A stretch of DNA of 64,000 nucleotides, from NCBI RefSeq assembly GCF_000316605.1, contig NC_019683.1, forward strand, positions 2,898,036-2,962,035, read 5' to 3'. This document shows positions 43,166-51,244 of this stretch, one piece after another; within the stretch, counting starts at the first letter, position 1; the number at the start of each line of letters is the position of its first letter. This DNA is from [Leptolyngbya] sp. PCC 7376 (GTDB taxonomy: Bacteria; Cyanobacteriota; Cyanobacteriia; Cyanobacteriales; MRBY01). The notes below the pieces were generated by a model. The model did no database searches. It saw only the letters and a program-made list of their open reading frames with translations, and was not told where the DNA came from. The translations under genes and the position numbers were made by a program.

Positions 43166-45751
43166 TTAAAGTTTGCCACCATCAAGATACGGCTCTGTAG
43201 GCAGCGATTTTTTCATCAATTTATTCATCATATTCTGCTGACAGCGTTCTACATAGAGCTGACTGACATAATCTTCGGGGCAATGGTTGAGACATTGCTG
43301 GAAGAGCTTTTGGGCTTTAATAAATTGCTTAAGGCGATACAACACAAATGCCTGTTCGAAGGTGACACGATTGGCTTTTTTGGTTGCGGCGATCGCCGGA
43401 GGATCAGCATCAAATACTTCATACACACTGACCGCAATGGATTTGCCTGTGACGGTGACATTATCGATAAGACGAATATGATAATGATCGTGATTTTCGA
43501 GGCGCAAAAATGTGTGGTGGGAAATCAGCAGTGACGTGCGATAAATTTTGGTAAGACGTTCTAAACGGGATGCTAGATTGACCGCATCACTAATCACCGT
43601 ACTTTCCATATGCTGTTCGCCACCTACTGTGCCACAACGCATTAAGCCGGAATTTAAGCCTAAGCCAATGCGAATGGGTCGTCGATCAGGACGTTGTCGC
43701 GTTTTGTTGTAATCATCAAGGGTGCGGAGCATGGCGATCGCCGCTTGTAATGCATCATCTGCGTGGGCCGGGCGACTAAATAACGCCATAATTGCATCGC
43801 CAATATACTTATCGATAAAACCTGCATGGCGACTGATGGCTGGATTCATCCGCGAGAGGAATGCATTAATAAACTTGAAATTATCCTCTGGGCTCATCTT
43901 TTCACTCAGGCCCGTAAAGCCACGAATATCCGCAAAGAGCACAGTCATTTCTTTTTGGACATTGTCTCCGAGACGTACATCGACAATAGTGTGTTTATCG
44001 AGGAGCTGCAAAAACTGGCGTGGCACAAACCGTTCATTGGCCTGATTGAGCTGCCACAATTTATGGGTATATTCTTGTTTTTCTTGCTCTGCTTGACGTC
44101 TTTCGGTGATGTCCTGGAACGCAACAATGGCATATCTGACTGTGCCGTAGTCATTTAAAATCGGTGTTTCCCAAGCCTCAATCGGAATGATCTGTTGATT
44201 GCGATAAACTTCGACATCATCGTAGGTATTACTCTGTTTAAAGCGTAGGGCGCGTTGTCCTAATCGCAACTCAGGCTTACAGGCCACATGGGTTTCCGTT
44301 GAGCGGAGAGCATAATTCGAAATTTCGGCGATCGCCACCTCTTCATTTTCTGTTCCGACCAAGAGTCGCTGTGCTTTGCGATTAAAGTAAACGAGATTAC
44401 CACCACCATCAAAGACCAGAATCCCCACTGGAATGGCCTCAAGGAACTGATTTAGGCGGTCATTGGTTTCCTGAAGCTCGGCGGCCAAACCAATATTTTC
44501 TGTTTTTAGACGATCATTCAGCTTTGAAATTTCGTCATTGGCATGTTCTAACTGAGATTTGACTTCATCAACTTTCTTTTTTTCCTTTTGTAACTCATAA
44601 AAACTATGCTGGGCAGAGATTTCCGCCATCTCAAGCTGGGTGACTTGGTCATTAAACTCACCATAAAGCAGCTCAAACTCCTCGGTCATCTGATTAAACG
44701 CATCGGCAAGTACCCCAACCTCATCCTCTGTGAATTTGGGGGCTTTCAGTTCTAAATTTCCTTGGGAAACTTCGATTGCTGTGTCTTTAATTGCGAGGAT
44801 CGGTTTTGTAATAAATCGCGCGATCAGCACACTGCCACCAATCGCAAAACAGATAACCACTCCGCCAAAGACAATAACTTTCCAGACTAAGGCTTGTAAT
44901 GGTTTAAGAGCATTGTCTCGTTCCAACTCAACAAAAAGGGCGAGTTTATATTCTGGGAGCCAACGATAGAGTCCAAAAACTGTTTCACCTAATAAATTCT
45001 CGTAGACAGCCTGCCCACTTTCTCCGGCGATCGCCTCTTGTATCTTTGCGTTTTGTTCATTCTGCGAGGCTGCCAACAAGGGCACATGGTCGGATAATAG
45101 ATAGCCATCCGTCGTCACAATGTAATTAAACCGAGAAGCTTCAGGCTCATGAATTTGTAGAACCGTCTCAGCAAGATCAGAAGATTGGAGCCGGACAACT
45201 AATACCCCGATAAATTCTTGAAATGAGCCCTTAATCGGTTGGCTAAAAATAAAATCACCATCCTCTTGGCGGGGATATTGCACTGTTGACTCACGACGCC
45301 CGTCCTGAAAAAAGCTCTCATCGCCATAGCGAGCGCCGATATTTTGAGGCTTCGTTGAAAAGAGAACTGTGCCTTGCTCCTCATCGAGAATCATCAACTC
45401 TCGAATACTGGGCGTCGTCATTGTCTCCTGTTGGAGCAATAAAAATAATCCTTGCTGTGCCTTTTCTCGTTCTTCTGCCGTTGCTGTTTCTTCTAGCAAC
45501 GTGCCCATGAATAATTTCAGCTGCGAATTTTGGCTGAGGGCAATGTAATGTTCCTGCTGATTTTTAAACCAACTCTCAATGGTTTGTTTCTGTAAATTTG
45601 TTGTTGTCTCTAACTGTTCATAGATCGAGCGTTTTAACGTCTTTCGGCTTTCTAACAGGGCGATCGCCCCTACCGCAGACACCGTCAACAGCGATAGAGT
45701 AGAAAAATACCCTACCAACTTAAACGTCAAACTCCGCGCAAAAAACTTCAT
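43166..45751 (-). CDS. Class III adenylate/guanylate cyclase, membrane receptor type
   Basis: 861 aa. TM1 (~12-30), an extracytoplasmic dCache-like domain (~35-285), TM2 (IVFGGVVICFAIGGSVLIA, ~295), HAMP (~310-360), coiled coil, a PAS domain (~430-560: AIPVGILVFDGGGNLVYFN), and a CHD cyclase domain (~605-770) with metal Asp residues in FADIRGFTG and KYIGDAIMALF, then DAVNLASRLE. A C-terminal TPR-like region follows. Makes cAMP (or cGMP) from ATP (or GTP); nucleotide preference not certain. ATG start. Likely a bicistronic unit with the short kinase downstream. Confidence 0.85.
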   Translation of the reverse strand: MKFFARSLTFKLVGYFSTLSLLTVSAVGAIALLESRKTLKRSIYEQLETTTNLQKQTIESWFKNQQEHYIALSQNSQLKLFMGTLLEETATAEEREKAQQGLFLLLQQETMTTPSIRELMILDEEQGTVLFSTKPQNIGARYGDESFFQDGRRESTVQYPRQEDGDFIFSQPIKGSFQEFIGVLVVRLQSSDLAETVLQIHEPEASRFNYIVTTDGYLLSDHVPLLAASQNEQNAKIQEAIAGESGQAVYENLLGETVFGLYRWLPEYKLALFVELERDNALKPLQALVWKVIVFGGVVICFAIGGSVLIARFITKPILAIKDTAIEVSQGNLELKAPKFTEDEVGVLADAFNQMTEEFELLYGEFNDQVTQLEMAEISAQHSFYELQKEKKKVDEVKSQLEHANDEISKLNDRLKTENIGLAAELQETNDRLNQFLEAIPVGILVFDGGGNLVYFNRKAQRLLVGTENEEVAIAEISNYALRSTETHVACKPELRLGQRALRFKQSNTYDDVEVYRNQQIIPIEAWETPILNDYGTVRYAIVAFQDITERRQAEQEKQEYTHKLWQLNQANERFVPRQFLQLLDKHTIVDVRLGDNVQKEMTVLFADIRGFTGLSEKMSPEDNFKFINAFLSRMNPAISRHAGFIDKYIGDAIMALFSRPAHADDALQAAIAMLRTLDDYNKTRQRPDRRPIRIGLGLNSGLMRCGTVGGEQHMESTVISDAVNLASRLERLTKIYRTSLLISHHTFLRLENHDHYHIRLIDNVTVTGKSIAVSVYEVFDADPPAIAATKKANRVTFEQAFVLYRLKQFIKAQKLFQQCLNHCPEDYVSQLYVERCQQNMMNKLMKKSLPTEPYLDGGKL

Positions 45752-46147
45752 TCCCTAAGGTGTAATGTGGTGGTGTTCAATGCCTATACCCTGATGAAAA
45801 AGACGATGTAACAAATAACCCGAAAAACGAAAGACGAAGATGCAGAAAGATACCCAATTACAGATAGCTAGGAAAAAATAAATAAACCGGATTTAATGAC
45901 GAAGCTTGACCATTAATAATGCTGCTTTGTCATGATTATACGGTCTCAAAAATAGCATCGCCCTAGCAACGTCATCATTATGCATAAAAAGTTTGACACC
46001 ATCAGTATAAATACTGAATTTCTTCCGTAATTATAAGTCTGAATCCCCTTACCACCCTATGACAGACTTTTCAGAGTAATTCATAAACATCGGTGAAGGA
46101 TGTGGGACAATGTACTCCTGCCACCACATACCAAGGAGTTCGAAACA
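45752..46147. other. Intergenic upstream of ccmK3
   Basis: About 396 bp, AT-rich, between the divergent cyclase gene and ccmK3. It must hold promoters for both. The segment TTGACACC...TATAAAT (near 45994) resembles promoter boxes but with spacing too short. The Shine-Dalgarno AAGGAG of ccmK3 is at 46133-46138. Nothing else seen. Confidence 0.5.
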
Positions 46148-46456
46148 ATGCAAGAAGCCGTGGGCGTAATTCAAACCCTAGGGTTCCCCGCCGTCCTCGC
46201 CGCTGCCGATGCTATGGTCAAAGCCGGTCGCGTCACCATCGTATTTTTTGATAAAGCAGAACGAGGTAATTTCATGGTGGTGATCCGTGGTACAACCTCA
46301 GAAGTTCGACCAGCAATGGAAGCAGGACTCAGGGCAGCAGAAGAAATCTTTGGCGGTGAAGTCACGACTCACTACACCGTTCCAAATCCTCCAGATAATG
46401 TGGTCACGATTCTCCCACTGGAATATACCGAAGCTGCAAATCAATACCGAACCTAG
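46148..46456 (+). CDS. ccmK3: Carboxysome shell protein CcmK3
   Basis: 102 aa BMC-domain protein of the beta-carboxysome shell. QEAVGVIQTLGFPAVLAAADAM at the N-terminus and FFDKAERGNFMV, GGEVTTHYTVPNP mark it as the CcmK3 type, which assembles with CcmK4 in mixed hexamers. ATG 46148, with AAGGAG nine bases upstream, is used; the longer frame from 46100 is unlikely. First of the satellite ccmK3-ccmK4 pair, 113 bp apart. Confidence 0.9.
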   Translation: MQEAVGVIQTLGFPAVLAAADAMVKAGRVTIVFFDKAERGNFMVVIRGTTSEVRPAMEAGLRAAEEIFGGEVTTHYTVPNPPDNVVTILPLEYTEAANQYRT

Positions 46457-46569
46457 GTTTATTCAGAAAAAACCTTGGTATTTTGACCAGATTGGTCAAT
46501 AATATGTGCTTGGATAATGAACTAAGTATCAATAAGTTTTACTAATATATTCAATAAAGGAGACACTAT

Positions 46570-46908
46570 ATGCCCTCTCAGTCTGCGGTTGGATCACTCG
46601 AAACAAAAGGCTTTCCCGGAGTACTTGCCGCGGCGGATGCGATGGTAAAAGCAGGCCGCGTTACGCTTGTGGGCTATATCCGTGTGGGTAGTGCTCGTTT
46701 TAATATCAATATCCGCGGTAATGTTTCCGAAGTGAAAACAGCTATGGCTGCTGGCATTGAAGCTGTTGAGAAAGCTGAAGGCGGTGTTCTCGAAACTTGG
46801 GTGATTATTCCTCGTCCCCATCCTAACGTCTGTGCAATTTTACCGATTGACTACACGCCAGAGTCGGAGCCATATCGCTCCAATGCAGAAGGGACAGCGG
46901 CACCTTAA
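46570..46908 (+). CDS. ccmK4: Carboxysome shell protein CcmK4
   Basis: 112 aa BMC-domain protein. SAVGSLETKGFPGVLAAADAM, GYIRVGSARFNINIRGNVSEV and LETWVIIPRPHPNV identify the CcmK4 type. Forms shell hexamers and, with CcmK3, modulates shell permeability, which helps tune carboxysomes to carbon conditions. ATG start with AAAGGAG seven bases upstream. A terminator follows within 50-70 bp. Confidence 0.9.
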   Translation: MPSQSAVGSLETKGFPGVLAAADAMVKAGRVTLVGYIRVGSARFNINIRGNVSEVKTAMAAGIEAVEKAEGGVLETWVIIPRPHPNVCAILPIDYTPESEPYRSNAEGTAAP

Positions 46909-46957
46909 CGAAGGAATTTTGAAAAGACTTTTTTATCTTTATAGTATTTCCGATAGG

Positions 46958-46981
46958 AGCCCACAATGATGGGCTTTTTTT
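46958..46981 (+). terminator. Rho-independent terminator of ccmK3-ccmK4
   Basis: AGCCCA (46958-46963) and TGGGCT (46970-46975) with a six-base loop and a T run (46975-46981). It ends the ccmK unit about 50 bp after ccmK4. Confidence 0.8.
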
Positions 46982-47068
46982 ATTGGTCAAGTTTTAATCC
47001 ACAATTTAAGTAGTAATAACCGTAGGCATTAATTTTTTCTTTGTTGAAGACTGAGGAGGCATGGAAGC

Positions 47069-48367
47069 ATGGATCAGGATTTATTGGCATTGGCTCAGCA
47101 AACCCGTGCAGCAGCTCAAGCATTGGGTGTTTTAGATTTAGCTCAGCGTAATGGGGCTTTGGCGGCGATCGCCGCAGGGCTAGAAAAGAATAAAGATCGG
47201 ATTGTGGCAGCCAATCAACAGGATTGTGCCGCAGCAGAAAAGGATGGTATTGCACCGGCTCTCTACGCAAGATTGAAGCTTGGCGCGAGTAAACTCGATT
47301 CGGCGATCGCCGGGATTCGAGATTTGATTAATCTGGCTGATCCATTGGGGCATCTACAGATTCACCGAGAATTGGATGATGGTTTGATCTTGAAACGAGT
47401 GACCTGTCCTCTGGGAGTTTTAGGCATTATTTTTGAGGCGCGTCCTGAAGCACTCATTCAGATTACAAGCTTGGCGATTAAATCTGGTAATGGTGTCATT
47501 TTAAAAGGGGGAAAAGAGGCGATTCAGTCCTGTTCTGTGCTCACTGAAATCATTAAAGAAGCATTGCAAACAACAACTGTTTCACCTGATGCAGTGACTC
47601 TTTTGACGACGAGAGAAGAGATTAAAACATTGCTTTCTCTCGATAAATATGTCGATTTGATTATTCCTCGCGGCTCTAATGCTTTCGTGCAATATGTGCA
47701 GCAAAATACGAATATTCCCGTCTTGGGCCATGCTGATGGTATTTGTCATATTTATGTGGATCAAGCAGCAGATCTAAGTAAGGCTATTCCGATTATTGTC
47801 GATGCGAAAACGCATTATCCAGCCGCTTGTAATGCCATTGAAACGCTACTGATTGATTTGGCAATTGCCGGTGATATTTTGCCTCAAATTGCTGTGGCAC
47901 TCCAAGCGAACAATGTTGAACTGCGGGGAGATGATGAAACCCAAAAGTTTATTCATGTGAATCCTGCTTCGGAAGACGATTGGCGCACTGAATATAGTGA
48001 TCTCACCCTCGCTATTAAGGTGGTCGAAAATCTTGAGGCGGCGATCGCCCATATTAATACCTATGGCTCTAAGCATACGGATGGCATCATTACGGAAGAT
48101 GCAAATGCAGCTCAGAAATTCCTCAATGAGGTGAATGCTGCTGGGGTTTACCATAATTGCTCAACACGGTTTGCTGATGGCTTCCGGTATGGTTTTGGTG
48201 CGGAAGTTGGTATCAGTACTCAAACCTTGCCTCCTAGGGGTCCCGTTGGTTTAGAGGGATTAGTTACGTATAAATATCATCTAGTTGGTAATGGTCAAAT
48301 TGCTGCGACTTATACGGGTGACCAGGCGAAATCTTTTACCCATCGGGATCTCCCCTCTGAACGTTAA
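47069..48367 (+). CDS. proA: Gamma-glutamyl phosphate reductase
   Basis: 432 aa, normal length. Reduces gamma-glutamyl phosphate to glutamate semialdehyde with NADPH in proline synthesis. Motifs: [41 protein letters not shown] (active-site Cys), and [22 protein letters not shown] start with GAGGAGG about nine bases upstream. It is a single-gene unit after the ccmK terminator; the downstream Amt-kinase gene has its own regulatory region. Confidence 0.95.
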   Translation: MDQDLLALAQQTRAAAQALGVLDLAQRNGALAAIAAGLEKNKDRIVAANQQDCAAAEKDGIAPALYARLKLGASKLDSAIAGIRDLINLADPLGHLQIHRELDDGLILKRVTCPLGVLGIIFEARPEALIQITSLAIKSGNGVILKGGKEAIQSCSVLTEIIKEALQTTTVSPDAVTLLTTREEIKTLLSLDKYVDLIIPRGSNAFVQYVQQNTNIPVLGHADGICHIYVDQAADLSKAIPIIVDAKTHYPAACNAIETLLIDLAIAGDILPQIAVALQANNVELRGDDETQKFIHVNPASEDDWRTEYSDLTLAIKVVENLEAAIAHINTYGSKHTDGIITEDANAAQKFLNEVNAAGVYHNCSTRFADGFRYGFGAEVGISTQTLPPRGPVGLEGLVTYKYHLVGNGQIAATYTGDQAKSFTHRDLPSER

Positions 48368-48407
48368 GTGGGCTGATTATGCAATGTGATCATCACCATG
48401 CTGCACA

Positions 48408-48423
48408 TGTGATGTCGATCACG
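48408..48423 (+). promoter_or_regulatory. Possible CRP-type cAMP receptor site
   Basis: TGTGATGTCGATCACG matches the TGTGA-N6-TCACA consensus at nine of ten fixed positions. It is 79 bp before the Amt-kinase ATG. A second symmetrical motif GTGATCATCAC lies just upstream (48385-48395). Cyanobacterial SYCRP1 and related regulators use this consensus. Whether the site is used is unknown. Confidence 0.35.
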
Positions 48424-48501
48424 CATGGTCGTGATACGAATCGTTATCAGTCGCGATTTCCCCAGAAAAACATCACCCGTAATATTAGTAGCGTATAAAT
48501 C

Positions 48502-51084
48502 ATGGAGATTGGGAAACCGCCATTTATGATCGATATTCAATGGCTGCTGTTATGTTCTGGGTTAGTTTTTTTGATGCAGCCTGGCTTTATGTGCTTAGAG
48601 TCTGGTTTAACCCGCTCAAAGAATAATATAAATGTCGCTCTCAAAAATCTCATTGATTTTGGTCTGTCCATTGCCCTGTTTTGGATATTTGGTTTTGGGC
48701 TAATGTTTGGGACATCAATATTTGGGCTACTGGGCGGCAATGGTTTTGTTATCGATGTTGACCGGGAATCATTATTGGCCGCATTCTTCTTTTTTGAAGC
48801 GATGTTTTGCAGCACCTCTGCAACCATTGTGTCAGGGGCGGTTGCAGAACGTCTGAAGTTTGAAGGTTATTTGCTAATCGTTGTTCTGAGTTCCAGTGTT
48901 ATTTATCCATTGTTTGGACATTGGGTATGGAACGGCATCTTTAGTGGTACGAAAGTCGGTTGGCTAGAGCGCTTAGGGTATATCGATTTTGCGGGTTCTT
49001 CAGTCGTACATGGGGTCGGAGCAGGGATTGCACTGGCCGCAGTGATCGTAATCGGGGCAAGACAAGGCCGGTTTGATGAACAGGGGCGATCGCATAAAAT
49101 CCAAGGCTCAAGTTTACCGTTGTCGATGTTGGGCATTATGTTGCTGTGGCTGGGTTGGCTCGGTTTCAATGCAGGCAGCACTTTAGTTTTAAATGATCAG
49201 GTTCCTCTGATTATGGTGCACACCATTTTGGGAGGTGTCGGCGGGATGCTCATGGGTTGTGTCGTAAGTTGGCGGCGGCATCGTTTACCTGCAGTGGAAA
49301 CGGTGATGAACGGCACCTTGGCAGGATTGGTTGGGGTAACAGCCGGCTGCCATGCTATCAATACATCCCAGTCTTTCTTTATTGGGATGATTGCCACTTT
49401 GGCAATGGTGATGGTAGAGGATTATCTTGAATATCGGCAGATTGATGATACTGTCGGGGCGATCGCCGTCCATGGTGGCGCAGGGATATGGGGCATTATC
49501 GCTGTGGCACTATTTGCTGACCCTGTGCTTTTGGATACTGGTTTAAATCGTTTATCCCAGTTAGCTGTCCAAGCTTTAGGTGCTGGTGTCTGTTTTCTCT
49601 GGTCGTTTGGAGCGACATGGGTCATTCTGAAATGGGTGAATTCTTTTTTTCCTTTAAGGGTTTCTTTTGAAGATGAAAAAATTGGTTTAAATATATCTGA
49701 GCATTCAGCCCATAATGATTTTTATGATCTCTCGTTGGCGATCGCCCACCAAGCGCAGACAGAAGATTTGGATGAGCGTTTAACGATTGAACCCTTTACG
49801 GAAGCAGGTTTGATTGCCTTGCAATATAACCAGTTAATTGAAGCTCTTTCGGTTAGTACTCGTTCTCTACAGGAGACTAACGAAGAGTTGGCGATCGCCA
49901 AAGACAAGGCTGAGGCGGCAAATATTGCCAAAAGCATGTTCTTAACTAACGTGAGTCATGAATTGCGCACTCCCCTCAATGGCATTTTAGGTGTAACCCA
50001 GCTCTTAGAAAATTCACCTAATCTTGATCCCCAAGAGTTAGATAATGTCTCTCTACTCCATCAATCTGGATCACATTTGCTGGAGTTGATCAATGACATT
50101 TTGGATCTCTCAAAGATTGAAGCTGGAAAACTTGAGCTTGCTCCAAATGCCTTTGCTTTCTCCACTTTTTTACTAGACATTATCAATTTGGTTGGCGCGT
50201 CAGCTGAGCAAAAAGGATTAACCTTTTCTTCAAAGCTGGATCCTGATCTGCCCCAAACAGTTGTTGCAGATGCGTTGCGTTTAAAGCAGGTCATTTTAAA
50301 TTTATTGGGGAATGCTATTAAGTTCACGGAACAGGGAAGTGTTCAGTTCGAAGTGAAATTATTGAGACGCCAACAAGCCAATGAGTCTTCCGTTGTGAAA
50401 TTGCTTTTTTGTGTAAAAGATACAGGTGTCGGTCTGGAGCCGGATAAGCTTTCAAAATTATTTAAACCTTTTGAGCAGGCGGGCGATCGCGAAAAAAATG
50501 CCGAAGGTACAGGACTTGGCTTGTCGATTAGCCAAAAGCTTCTCAAGATTATGGGGAGCGAAATAAAAGTGAAAAGTGTTTTCCAAGAAGGGAGTGAATT
50601 TAGTTTTGAGCTCGAATTGCTTGAAAACCTAACGACCAAGAAATCTAAAGTAACGGCTAGCCCTACTAAACTTGATCTGCAGACTCCCCTCGGTGAACAG
50701 CATCCACTCCGAATTTTGGTCGCTGAAGATAACAGAATTAACCAAACTATTATTCGCCAGCTCCTAAAACGTTTGGGTTATGAAATGACCTTGGCTCAAA
50801 ATGGACTTGAAGCTCTGGAATGTCTTGAGAATGAACGCTACGATGTGATTTTAATGGATTTGCTAATGCCCCAAATGGGCGGTTTGGAAGCTGCCAGAAA
50901 TATTTGTGAAAAATATTCTCCTGGCGATCGCCCTCGTATGATTGCCCTTAGTGCCAATGCAATGAGTGAACATATTGCCGAAGCCTATCAGGCCGGGATG
51001 GATGACTTTGTGAGTAAGCCAATTAAAGTTGAACTGTTGATTGAGGCTCTCTTGAAATGTGCTCCTCAAACGTCTGAATCCTAG
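48502..51084 (+). CDS. Ammonium transporter-hybrid histidine kinase fusion
   Basis: 860 aa. Residues ~9-390 are an Amt/Rh ammonium channel (QPGFMCLESGLTRSKNN, GSSVVHGVGAGIAL with the first pore His, VHGGAGIWG with the second). A linker and coiled coil lead to HisKA with His486 (NVSHELRTPLNG), HATPase_c (NLLGNAIKFTEQG, DTGVGLEP, GTGLGLSISQK), and a receiver domain with Asp786 (VILMDLLMPQMGG). Both pore His residues are intact, so it may conduct or at least bind ammonium. Probable role is an ammonium sensor that transduces to an output via phosphorelay, like the Amt-kinase of anammox bacteria (recalled). ATG 48502; a second ATG at 48526 is possible. Confidence 0.9.
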   Translation: MEIGKPPFMIDIQWLLLCSGLVFLMQPGFMCLESGLTRSKNNINVALKNLIDFGLSIALFWIFGFGLMFGTSIFGLLGGNGFVIDVDRESLLAAFFFFEAMFCSTSATIVSGAVAERLKFEGYLLIVVLSSSVIYPLFGHWVWNGIFSGTKVGWLERLGYIDFAGSSVVHGVGAGIALAAVIVIGARQGRFDEQGRSHKIQGSSLPLSMLGIMLLWLGWLGFNAGSTLVLNDQVPLIMVHTILGGVGGMLMGCVVSWRRHRLPAVETVMNGTLAGLVGVTAGCHAINTSQSFFIGMIATLAMVMVEDYLEYRQIDDTVGAIAVHGGAGIWGIIAVALFADPVLLDTGLNRLSQLAVQALGAGVCFLWSFGATWVILKWVNSFFPLRVSFEDEKIGLNISEHSAHNDFYDLSLAIAHQAQTEDLDERLTIEPFTEAGLIALQYNQLIEALSVSTRSLQETNEELAIAKDKAEAANIAKSMFLTNVSHELRTPLNGILGVTQLLENSPNLDPQELDNVSLLHQSGSHLLELINDILDLSKIEAGKLELAPNAFAFSTFLLDIINLVGASAEQKGLTFSSKLDPDLPQTVVADALRLKQVILNLLGNAIKFTEQGSVQFEVKLLRRQQANESSVVKLLFCVKDTGVGLEPDKLSKLFKPFEQAGDREKNAEGTGLGLSISQKLLKIMGSEIKVKSVFQEGSEFSFELELLENLTTKKSKVTASPTKLDLQTPLGEQHPLRILVAEDNRINQTIIRQLLKRLGYEMTLAQNGLEALECLENERYDVILMDLLMPQMGGLEAARNICEKYSPGDRPRMIALSANAMSEHIAEAYQAGMDDFVSKPIKVELLIEALLKCAPQTSES

Positions 51085-51168
51085 AGATGCTTAAAAACTA
51101 GTTGAGCGTACACATTAACGCTTCTGTACGTTCAATCTGGATGAAAGATTTGAAGTTAGTTTAATCCT

Positions 51169-51204
51169 AAAAAAGCAGTATCCTAAACGCTTCAGGATAC
51201 TGCT
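51169..51204 (-). terminator. Rho-independent terminator of glgP
   Basis: Inverted repeat AGCAGTATCCT (51174-51184) / AGGATACTGCT (51194-51204). On the - strand it is followed by a run of six T (51174-51169), 41 bp after the glgP stop. Also positioned after the convergent Amt-kinase gene. Confidence 0.8.
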
Positions 51205-51244
51205 CATATATTGAATAATTTGCTATTTAATTAATGTTCTTAGT

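Noticed and set aside
45993-46013. TTGACA and TATAAAT as a ccmK3 promoter
   Set aside because: Spacing of about seven bases is too short for a sigma-70 promoter.
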